Below, one piece after another: positions 12,432-21,984 of a DNA stretch of 64,000 bases. Origin of the DNA: Aspidapion aeneum (Eukaryota; Arthropoda; Insecta; Coleoptera; Brentidae); assembly GCA_963576565.1 (NCBI GenBank), contig OY755039.1, positions 76,978,789 to 77,042,788 of the forward strand, written 5' to 3'. Both the position numbers and the translations under genes were made by a program. Every line of letters starts with the position of its first letter. The stretch's first letter is position 1. Under the pieces are notes generated by a model. It searched no databases and had not been told where the DNA came from. It worked only from the letters and a program-made list of their open reading frames with translations.

Positions 12432-12960
12432 CACAGAAAAAAGAAGTTCTTCAGTTAAGAAAAGTAGTTTTCTTGAAAAAATTATCTTGACCCAAAAGCA
12501 AAAGTCTCCGAACAAAATGTTTTCTTTTCATTGAAGCAAACCGCTTGTTTTGGGAAAAAAATAATTGTCTTGGTAAAATGTTTTGGTTTAAAACAAACTG
12601 CCTTTAGCGAAGAAAAAGTGGTTTTGAAGCAAGATATGAAATGTCTTACTAATATATTCTTAACACAAATAAAGCGTTACTTTGCCTAAAGACTTAATTT
12701 TTTAACTCAAAATATCCGGCATCTCAAAACGAAAATGGTGATTTACCATAATACTAGAAAACACAAAACAAGAAGGTTGCCGCTTCCATTCAAAACAAAT
12801 CAATTTTCTTGGCTAAAGGCAACTTTTATTTTCAACGGAAACCAGCAGTTCAAGAGAATAGTTTTTTTTGTTAAGAAAATATCGTCTTCGTGTATAGGAA
12901 AGCAGATTTTTTCTTGGATCAAAGCAATTTGCATTGACTGAAGACATTTTTTTTCTGTGC
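12432..12960. mobile_element. MITE with CACAGAAAAAA ends and long flanking direct repeat
   Basis: The left end CACAGAAAAAAGAAGTTCTT is matched inverted on the right (AAGACATTTTTTTTCTGTG). A 15-bp direct repeat ACAATAATTCGTGTA / ACAATAATTTATGTA flanks it at 12417-12431 and 12961-12975 (two mismatches). The interior repeats a degenerate TTTTCTTGGTNAAA-type motif. A flank of that length fits no standard DNA-transposon TSD, so the class is open. Confidence 0.5.
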
Positions 12961-13244
12961 ACAATAATTTATGTATATCTGATATTCACTTTAAAGTAAA
13001 GTAAAACAGAAACATTCGTTCTTGAATTTTGCGAAGAATAAAAGTAGGCGTGCCTCAGGGTTATGTACTAAGCCTTTAGGTATATTTAGTATTTTCTTGT
13101 AATATCTCAAAACCCGAAGAAATTGTCACCTAAATACATTTGCCGATGGTATTGGTTTATTAACAACGATTAAATTCCTTAATGAATCAGTCAGTCAGCC
13201 AAGTTCACAATTAGAAAAAAATGGCAAAAGAACTCGTCTCATTA

Positions 13245-13461
13245 ATTCTGAAACGTCGTAACCCAACTCAACAAAATTTTACAGGAGTAAGAAAAGTTTG
13301 AAGCAAATTACATAACGTAAGCATTATGCGACTTATAAGAAATTACGGGAATAACAGTTTTATATTTTTTTTGCGGGGATTTAGCACCATATAGATCTTT
13401 ACTAACCTTTGATGCAAAAATATGAATTTTCATTTTTTTGTGGGTTACGACGTTTCAGAAT
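13245..13461. mobile_element. Short MITE with TA target duplication
   Basis: A perfect inverted terminal repeat begins ATTCTGAAACGTCGTAACCC on the left and is mirrored on the right. TA dinucleotides at 13243-13244 and 13462-13463 flank it, as in Tc1/mariner-type MITEs. There is no ORF. Confidence 0.65.
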
Positions 13462-13549
13462 TAGGGTGACGTTATGCAAAATTTTGCTAGAAAGCACATT
13501 GGAAGGAAGAATTTAAGATAAACTATATAAAAATAAACTGGCTAATTGG

Positions 13550-13930
13550 AAGGAAGTTCAATATAATAAGTTACTGACCTAGTTAAACTCAGCATTACTA
13601 CTTGAGAATTGGATATTCGCAATATAGTATGCATTAATTGTCGTAAATTTATCGTAAATTTGTCGTGAAAGAAAAACATTTGTCGCGCCACTCGTTTTCC
13701 CAGAAAGGGGGTAATGCTAAGTTGAGCACTACCACCCTAGAAAACGTAAAAATTTTCAAAAACTAATCTATGAATTAATTGTCGTAAATTTGTCAAACAA
13801 ACATTTTCTTGCGCTATGAGTTTTCCTGAAAAGGGGTGGTAATGCCTGTAAATGGTGATAAGTTGAGTGTCAGTTTGGCACTACCACTCCAGAAAATACT
13901 CTGCCAATCTATGGGCACCTAAGCTCACAC
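13550..13930. repeat. Local repeat family (AATTGTCGTAAATTTGTC modules)
   Basis: Two direct copies of a block are present: TTAATTGTCGTAAATTTGTC, then an ACTCGTTTTCC...GGGGTGGTAATG module and a TAAGTTGAG...CACTACCACYC module. More copies lie at about 14600-14830 (direct) and 15225-15480 (inverted), so one unit has spread locally in both orientations. Confidence 0.55.
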
Positions 13931-13979
13931 TAAGTACTGTAGTTATAGTGTAATTAAAAACTGATATATATATATATAT

Positions 13980-14520
13980 ATTTTATTCAACTCCAGACTC
14001 AATTACCTTTCGTTTGATACCACACAAGCCATGTTTTGCCTTAAACTCTAATTTTTTAAATCTACCCCCACCCTTTTTTAAAAAACTAAAATATATTTTG
14101 TTTAACTCCAGACTCATTTACCTTTTGTTTGATATCATACACGCCATATTTTCACTTAAACTCTAATTTTTGACATCTACCCCCACCCTTTTTCTTTAAA
14201 TAACTTAAAACTCATTTTATTTAACTCCAGACTTAATTACCTTTCGTTTGATATCACACACCATATTTTCACATAAACTCTCATTTTTGAAATCTACCCC
14301 CACCCTTTTATGTGACTTGCGTTCGGTGGATTTCGTTCATTTTTTAATGGGACCACCACGGCCCAAGACTCAGCCTAGGTACCAAATTTCATTTAAATCG
14401 GACCAGCAGTTATTGAGTTATGCGGGTTTGTCGTTACAGACAGACATACAGACAGACAGACAGACAGACAGACAGACGGCAAGACAAAAAAGTTTCAAAA
14501 CCATCTGAAACGCAAAGATA
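13980..14520. repeat. Three ~118-bp tandem units plus GACA-rich tail
   Basis: Units starting near 13982, 14098 and 14217 share AACTCCAGACTCAATTACC, TTTCGTTTGATA and CTACCCCCACCCTTTT. They are followed by CCAAATTTCATTTAAATCGG and a (GACA)n run at about 14437-14477. A module with the same order of parts occurs at about 59822-60260, so this is a dispersed modular repeat family. Confidence 0.6.
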
Positions 14521-14580
14521 TATAAACATTTTTGAAATCGGAGCAACTTTTTTTTTCTCGAAAAAATTAGGATCACCATA

Positions 14581-15490
14581 GCTCACACTACTATAGTATA
14601 GTAGTAGTGTGAGCTAAAATGAAATTTTCAAAAACTGATCTATGAAACAATTGTCGTAAATTTGTTGTGACAACAAAAGTTTTGTCGCGGCACTCGTTTT
14701 CCTGAAAAGTGGTGGTAATGCTAAGTTTAGTCTTAACATTGCATTGCCACTTAAGAACGGGATATTCGTAATAATGCTTTAATTGTCGTGAATTCGTCGT
14801 ATATTTGTCGTAAAGTAAAAAAAAACGCTTTCCAGCACAAGTGATTTGAGATTTGCTATATAAATGCAAGTGATCTTTAAGTTATTTCGCGCAATTGTAA
14901 ATTTTAACGTCCCGCTTTTTCTTTTCAATATAACCCTTTGTAGTGTTAATATTTGTTGCTCGTTGTTTTCAGCTATCAAGCTAACGCCATGATTTTGCGT
15001 TGTTTTAAAAATTACTAAAAGGAAAGCGCCCTTATCGAGAAATATTATGTTGTCCCGTTAACGCCAACCATACCTTTGCCTTTGCATTTTGGCATTTTGG
15101 TAGAGAGAACCGATTAATTCCAATTAGCTAGGACCCAACGAACATAGGTGTGTTTTATGTTAACAAAACGCCATCTTTACATAATAGTAGGTACCTACTA
15201 GCTGTGTAGCTAATTTTATTTTATAGAATCAACTTAGCATTACCACCACCACCCACAGGAGGCGCAACAAAATTTTTGTTTTCACGACAAATTTACGACA
15301 ATTATTATATAGATTAGTTTATGAAAATTTTTATTTTTTTCGGGGTAGTAGTGGTAAGTTGAGACGCAGCTTAGCATTACCAAACCTTTTTAGGAAAGCG
15401 TTTTCACGATATTTTTGTTTTCATAGTTTAGTTTTTGAAATTTTTTATTTTTTTTAGGGTGGTAGTGCTAAGTTGAGACTAAAGTTTTTT
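14581..15490. repeat. Further copies of the GTCGTAAATTTGTC local repeat
   Basis: A direct copy lies at about 14615-14830 and an inverted copy at about 15225-15480 (TTAGCATTACCACC...ACGACAAATTTACGACAATT). A short inverted repeat with 13-bp arms GCTCACACTACTA sits at 14581-14614. The 14830-15225 stretch between the copies shows nothing recognisable. Confidence 0.45.
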
Positions 15491-15510
15491 ACCCTCTGCT
15501 CTGAAAACTT

Positions 15511-16303
15511 GTTATAGAGGGACTTCTAAGGACACTTAGACAGTTGGGCTTCAAAGTGATAGGATACACAGATGACCTAATGATTCTGGTTTCTGGAAAA
15601 TTCAACACAATCATTAGGGATCGAATGCAGCAGGCTCTAAGGACTGTGCAACAATGAACTGGTAGAGAAAAACTGAACATTAGCTCCCAAAAGACAATTA
15701 TAATCCCTTTCACCAGAAGAAGAAAGCTAGAGGGACTGTATAACGAGGAAATTCATCTGTCAAGTCACGTTAAATACTTGGGGGCAATACTGGACCCCAA
15801 GCTAACATGGACTAGACATATCGAGAACATAACAAAGAATGTGGAAATTACCCTGGCAGAGATTAAACGCCTTCATGGAAAACAGTGGGGACTCAGGCCA
15901 CACATGATACATTGGCTGTACGAGACTGTGGTGAGACTATCCATTACGTATGCATCTCTGGTTTGGTGGCCAAAAGTAGCTCACCAGACTGTGATTCTCA
16001 GACTAAACAAGGTGCAAAGATTACAGATCTACTCCGACAACTGCGATGAAGGTGCTCTTAGACCCTCCCCCAATTCACTTGGTGATACAGGGACAGGCAC
16101 AGAGAGACTCTATCGAATTCAGAACTTTATGCAATTACCATCAAGAATGCATACAGTCTTTCAAAAAGAAATCTTTGCCCTTCTAGAATGCGCAAGAAAT
16201 AATAATAGAATGGAACACTTCGGTGAGACAATATCTATATACTCAGATAGCCAGGCGGTCCATTTGGGCGAAAGTTACCTCAAAGCTCGTGTGGGAATGC
16301 CTC
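15511..16303 (+). pseudogene. Non-LTR retrotransposon fragment: RT palm to RNase H
   Basis: Reading from 15511, the frame gives GFKVIGYTDDLMILVSGKF, the RT palm with a YTDD version of the YADD catalytic box, then LNISSQKT and VKYLGAILDPKLTW, typical of the thumb region of Jockey/R1/I-group elements. An in-frame TGA near 15655 replaces a residue before TGREKLN. From about 16230 the sequence SIYSDSQA is the second catalytic segment of an RNase H domain, which points to the LOA/I side of this group rather than to Jockey. Between roughly 16030 and 16200 the homology is patchy, so an internal deletion is likely. The frame is cut at 16310 by a DNA transposon; the rest of RNase H resumes at 17426. 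No endonuclease or 5' part is present. Confidence 0.75.
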
Positions 16304-16310
16304 GCTGAAC

Positions 16311-17425
16311 CAGGGCTATCAAAACGGACGGGCCACGATCCTCCACTTTGTTGACGTCACATCCGGGGCTGATTTTTTTTTGATGGTCACGTTACGACAC
16401 AGCTGATTGTCTTTAAAATATTGAAGTTGGAATGACGGTTTATGAATATTTGATTTTTTTTAAATAAAGCCGGTTTTGTGATTGTTTTTACTATATTCTT
16501 TCAGAACAATTTTTTTTAATCTATAGTAATCCTTAATTTTTCAGAACCGCTTCATTAGCTCACACAAAAATTAAATTTAAAGCAGGGCTATCAAAATGGA
16601 CGGGCCACGATCTTCCATTTTGTTGACGTCACATCCGGGGCTGATTTTTTTTTTGATGGTCAAGTAACGACACAGCTTTATTTGATTTTTTTTAAAATAA
16701 AGCCGTTTTTGAGATTATTTTTACTTTATTCTGGCAGAACAATTTTTTTTTAAAATGTATGGTAATCCCTAATTTTTCAAAGCCGCTTCATTAGCTCACA
16801 CAAAAATTAAGTTTAAAGCAGAAGCATGTGACAATCATCAAAATAAGGAATACTAAATCATAAAGATTTTGACCTTTTAATCATGTTGCTTCCTTACAAA
16901 CCTTTAATGGAATATCGGGATGGTGCCTGAGAATATTTCACTGAAATTTTGCGGAAATCTGTAGTGTCATTTTGAAAATATCATAAAAAAACGTCTGACC
17001 TCCCATAAGACTCAATGTAAAATTCAGCACCGGGAGAACAGCTGATTTTTTCAGGATCGTGGCCTCTATTTTTGTGTTGGCCTTGTTTAAAGCAGAAGCG
17101 AGTGTGACAAACACAGATGACAAAGTCAAATACATGTCAAATATAACAGTTGGGATGTGGTACATGGCGGGTAATTTGACTTCAAAATAAGGAATGATAA
17201 ATCTTGAAGATTTTAACCTTTTAATCATGTTGCTTCCTTACAAAACTTTGGTGGAATATCGGGATGGTGTCTGAGAATATTTCACTGAAATTTTGCGGAA
17301 ATCTGTAGTGCCATTTTGAAAATATCATAAAAAAACGTCTGACCTCCCATAAGACGTAAAATTTAGCCCCCGGAGAACAGCTGATTTTTTCAGGGTCGTG
17401 GCCTCTATTTTTTGTGTTGGCCTTG
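16311..17425. mobile_element. DNA transposon with 7-bp TSD, holding a nested copy of its family
   Basis: The outer element starts CAGGGCTATCAAAACGG and ends GTGTTGGCCTTG. The ends are imperfect inverted repeats of about 32 bp sharing CARGGC and GGCCACGAYCC. The 7-bp direct repeat GCTGAAC flanks it (16304-16310 and 17426-17432). Without the inner insertion it is about 600 bp, close to the related copy at 58647-59258. It has no coding capacity. A 7-bp duplication is unusual; some P-superfamily elements duplicate 7-8 bp, but I cannot assign it. Confidence 0.8.
16583..17085. mobile_element. Inner 503-bp copy of the 7-bp-TSD family
   Basis: This copy begins CAGGGCTATCAAAATGG and ends GTTGGCCTTG, in the same orientation as its host. 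The host sequence is duplicated as TTTAAAG at 16576-16582 and 17086-17092, an independent 7-bp TSD. It lacks about 110 bp present in the sister at 58647, removing the ACATGTCAAATATAACAG region. Confidence 0.8.
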
Positions 17426-17760
17426 GCTGAACTAATAGAACTGGCGTAACGCAATAGAATAAATCTATTAAGGGTACCACAGTATACACACAGGTATTCA
17501 AGGCAATGAAACAGCTGATGAACTAGCCAGACAAGGATTGTCAGAAAAATATATTGGACCAGAGGTATTCAAGGCAATGAAAAAGCTGATAAACTTGCAA
17601 GACAAGGGTCGTCAGAAAAATATATTGGTTAGAAAGACAGGGCCTAAGACACAGCAGAGCCTTTATTGAAGGCCTGGATGTCAAACTCACAAAAGACCTG
17701 GTCAGTTACAGTGGACTGCAAATAAGGACCATAATAGGAATGTATGCACTACTTCACGTC
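17426..17760 (+). pseudogene. C-terminal RNase H remnant of the interrupted non-LTR element
   Basis: After the inserted transposon the non-LTR sequence continues. GIQGNETADELARQGLSEKY is the conserved end of the RNase H domain, with the GN-x-x-AD motif. A 71-bp tandem duplication (units starting at 17493 and 17564) repeats this part as GIQGNEKADKLARQGSSEKY; 71 is not a multiple of three, so the copy also shifts frame. Confidence 0.7.
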
Positions 17761-18958
17761 CACACTGTCTGCATTTATTTCCTTATAAATTCGTTACTAC
17801 TGAACCGATTTTAATGAAACAAAAAAACATCCTGGTTAAAATTGATATCTTTTTAAAGAACATGATCAAAGTTTATCGCCGTCATACAATTTAAGATGGT
17901 AGACAGAATCATACTTGATTCTTCAAAATGGCGTGTTTATTCTTATTTTCCAAAAATGTTTTAGATTTTTCCACACAACGAGGTACAAATTAGTAAAACC
18001 AGTGTCATGGTTCTCAATAAATCTATTTTTGTTTCAACCATTGTTTTTCAGATTATACGATTGCTTTGTCAATCCTGTCTGCATTCATTTTCTTATAAAT
18101 TCGTTATTACTGAACCGATTTTTGTGAAATAAAAAAAATCTTGTTGATAATTGATTGCTCTTTAAAGATTATAATCAAAATTTGCCGCCGTCTTAGAATT
18201 TAAGATGTCGGACAGTGTCATACTTGATTCTTCAAAATATCGTGTTAATACTTATTTTCTGAAAATATATTTTTTTTTTCAATTTGTAGAAAAACATTAC
18301 CTTTCTCCCGCATAAGGGTTTACAAATTAATAAAATCGGTGTAGTGGTTCTCACAAAATCTCATTTTGTTTTAACCATTGTCGGTTAATTAAAATAAAAC
18401 CTAAAACATTTTAAAAAAATAAGAATAAACAGGCCATTTTGAAGAATCAAAGTATGATTCTGTCCGCTATCTTAAATTTTAAGATGGCGATAAATTTTGA
18501 TAATAATCTTTAAAAGGCAATCAATTCTCACCAGGAAATTTTTTATTTCATTAAAATTGGTTCAGTGTTAATGAATTTATAACTTAATAAATGCAGACAT
18601 AATTGCTAAAAGGCAATCGTAAAATAGTCAAAAGAATGGTTGAAACAATTTTTTTTTTGAACCACCAAATCGATGTTGCTGATAAGTACCTTGTTGTGCG
18701 TGGCAAGAAGGCAGCTTTTTTACCGATTAAAAGAAAATTCTATATATGTTCTCAACACAAGAATAAACGAGCATCTTTAAAGGGTACATTTTAATGTCGT
18801 CCGCCTTCTTGGATTTTAAGATGGCGGACAAAAAAATTTATTTAGTTAAAACTCTGATTAATTCTCTCCCAAGTGCAGTTTGTCCCATTAAAATCTATTT
18901 TATAGTTTAAAAGCTATAATGAAAAAAATGTTGCGCGGTTTTTTTTGGCCCAACCTGT
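17740..18958. repeat. Dispersed repeat with internal modules, right end GGCCCAACCTGT
   Basis: A module containing TTCGTTAYTACTGAACCGATTTT, then a TTAAGATGG block and an ATCATACTTGATTCTTCAAAAT block, occurs several times in both orientations. The right end (about 18870-18958) matches the terminal repeat of the 50821-51639 element. The gypsy provirus inserted only a few bases from this repeat's tip. Confidence 0.55.
18955..18958. repeat. Target site duplication CTGT, left side of gypsy provirus
   Basis: CTGT directly precedes the left LTR and is repeated at 34709-34712 after the right LTR. Four to six bp is usual for Ty3/gypsy integrases. Confidence 0.75.
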
Positions 18959-21945
18959 TGTGGCCTATTAAAATGCGTAGGGTGACATTTGTGGCAGCTT
19001 AAAGACGTTGCCGCCATTTTGTGACACTGTAATTAGAATAATAACAATTTGCCAACTTGTGACACAACAAAACCACTGAATAATTAAACAAATATCTGGA
19101 AGCAGAACTGTATTTTCCAGCTAGGTAAAACATTGATATGCCCGGTAACTTTTATACAGTGGAGAAGGGGGGGGGGGTTCAGAAACAAGAAAATTTTACG
19201 TGCGCCACAGTGTTTTAATATCAATATTTTACAAAGAAGATCTTAATTAAAATACAGTTCAACCCAAACGTTGTAGCCAAACAATGAAACTCTACTTACT
19301 TCCGAGGCTTCCAGAGTATTTGTGTAATTAAAAAACCAAAATAAATTGACTAATAAACAAGCTAAAATTCTAAAAGATTTTTAAATGAATCAAAATGACA
19401 CAAATAGAAAGTTCTTTATAGGTAGATGCACATTTCCAGCAGGTCACAGTGTACCTACATTTGAGTCAGTAGTGTACGACTCACTTACATAAATGATTGT
19501 TAAAAAAAATACACTTCCAAAATCGCTCCATCATAGGGGAGATCTGGACCAAATATCTGCTGTCATCATTCTACATTAGGTAGAATGAGACAGACAGCAA
19601 CCCAGTCCGAGATCTAACCCATGAGGCAAAACAATGTAAGGAAACCGCAAAAAAAATATAACCTCATCTCTCTTTTGTCTCTGCAAAGTTGGTTCACGTT
19701 GGATTGTACAAATAACACAAATATTTAGTTCATCTTGTTTATTTTAAAGGTAAAGCAAAAAAAAATACTGGAGACATGAAATATGCAAAAAAAATTAAAC
19801 AAGTTCGGGCCAAAGTAGCAAGGGACTTTAACTTTGACAGAGAAATTGTCTTAAATAAATGAAATGAAGGAAAACTTAGTAAATACGCCGCAAAACTGTG
19901 GTTATGACGTCATAACGTTACCTTGCGTTTACAAGCAATGTTGAAATTATACTGTGAAAAATTATATATGAAAAGATTACGTCTAAATTATATTAAACAT
20001 TTATATGAAAGGGTTATGTCTAAATTATATTGAAGATTTATGTGAAAGATTATATCTGAAGCTTGCTCCTTGATTATTTTATGTGTGTTTTATTTTGTAA
20101 ACCTGGAAGTGGTGTACTTCGCCATTCCTCACTGCTACTCTGGTCCTGATTCTGCCCGCGCCTCCCATCGTGCTTGCTTAGCACATGGTGCTAGGGCAGC
20201 ACATGGTGGTCAAAAGGTTGTGAGATCCTTGCCCGAGCGTAAAACCCTTTCCCAGGGTTACAAGGCTACACCCGGCTTCACACCAGCGTCCAGCACAGCT
20301 GTCGATGGAATGGACAGGGCGCTCTTATTTCCCGTACAAATGGCGTAGGCCGACTTAAATCCCCTTCAAAAGGATGTGAGCGTCACTTTAGAATCGCCTA
20401 AACACGACGACTCACAGTAAACCGTCTTTGGTATAATCCGCAACTACTGCAGTGCCAATAAATGCCAATAACCACAAAACAATGGCGACACCAACAGACG
20501 GCCACCAGCACCGCCAAGATTCGTTAGGAAAGACAAGGTACTCCGTCGAGAACACAAAAAAAATGAAGCCGCCGGAAACCGTAAATGTGGTGGGGACAGT
20601 AAAACGCACGGTACCAACCTAATTTTCCCGGTTAAATTCAAATAAGGATGCAAACCTATTAAAAAAAAACGCTCTCAACGAAAAAGCACTAAGTCTGGTT
20701 TGCGAGACTGGAGAAAAAGACCCGCGGTTTTCAAACCAACCAATGAGGAAACACACCAACACTTTCGTACCGGTATATAGGGGGCAGCATCGACCAAGTG
20801 GACATTGAAAATACGTAAAACGCGCATTGAGGTGTTGTCGGATCTATTTCCACGGTTGAAATTTTTATAACAAGGACGTCGAGACACCCTCCATACATAG
20901 ACCGAACATTTGCCTACCGGACCCCTGCCGACATAGCAAGTAGGAGGAAAATAACCAGACGGACTATAAGAAGCTCAGCATTGAAACCATCAACTGTAAA
21001 ATCACTTACTGGAGATCAGAGCTTGCATCAAACCCAGGAATATTCGAACACTCCACCAATTCCCATATGAGTAAAGCTATACTGAGTGTAGAATTTAGTT
21101 GTATTTTAGTTACAGTCCTAGTCAAAAGTTTCCTTTGCTCTTTATAAATGTTTTCTCTAAGATTCATATGGTTTAACGCCATTTTTGTAAAACATTTCTA
21201 CATTAATAAAGTTGTTTCTGAACCTGAACCTAAAAATACACACTACTGCTTAAACTCGGCACAAGAGTGTTCAGATGTTAAGTTTGTTCACCACTAGCCA
21301 GCCCTACACAACCCTTCAATCCGACTGAGTTAGTTAATAACTTTATTTAACTATGATTATATATAAATTTATATAATATAAAAATACGATTTTGTTTATT
21401 CTTTTAGTCCTGGTTTTTATTCCTCGTTTATCTCCCATTTACAAAAGTACATAACTCGTATTTATTTTATCTTCTCCTTATCAAATTAATAAAGATATCA
21501 AAGTGGGCCAATATCCTCCAAAATAAACATAAGCGAATGGAATGTTCACCTAAATGTTTCCTTCCTGTTACTGAAACCATTTGTGATGCGGCAACACCGC
21601 CATTCCCCAGCCGAACAGCTGTTTATTTTCATGAACGTCAAAGGAAACCACGAAATTCCCCAGATAATCAAAACAATCAAGAGTTTTAATGTGATTTTTC
21701 CGAAACCTGTGATCCTAAATTCCAATTACGATGTACAGATAATACGGTGTGCGTAGTGGTGTCCACAGTAATTCGATGGAATGTCTCCTTTATAAGGTAA
21801 CTTTTTGGACACTATATAACCTCCAAACCTAGCTCTATAAAATACCCTTAATTTGTGTACAGAAAGACGAGTCGAAGAGCCTTGATTATTTACCTAAATA
21901 AACAAATATGTAACGTTGCCTTAAACGTAAAAATGACACGTTACA
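18959..21945 (-). repeat. 3' LTR of the gypsy provirus (2,987 bp)
   Basis: The LTR has TGTAACG...GGCCACA ends (sense strand). Against the 5' LTR it lacks a 10-bp ACCTTGGTCC segment near 20068 and carries many single-base changes. Three-kilobase LTRs are long for this family. A GC-rich CpG-containing core lies at about 20140-20900. Confidence 0.9.
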
Positions 21946-21958
21946 TAATCCCCCCCCA
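21946..21958 (-). other. Polypurine tract
   Basis: On the sense strand TTGGGGGGGGATTA immediately precedes the 3' LTR, the expected place for the plus-strand primer. It is a G8 run rather than the A/G mix of many elements. Confidence 0.75.
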
Positions 21959-21984
21959 ACTTCAAGACGATTAACCTAAAAAGG

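Noticed and set aside
14437..14480. Coding meaning of the TDRQTDRQT-rich frame at 14248-14508
   Set aside because: The residues come from the GACA microsatellite and the frame starts outside any gene-like context.
21946..21984. An env gene downstream of pol
   Set aside because: Only about 27 bp separate the pol stop from the polypurine tract, so there is no room for env in this copy.
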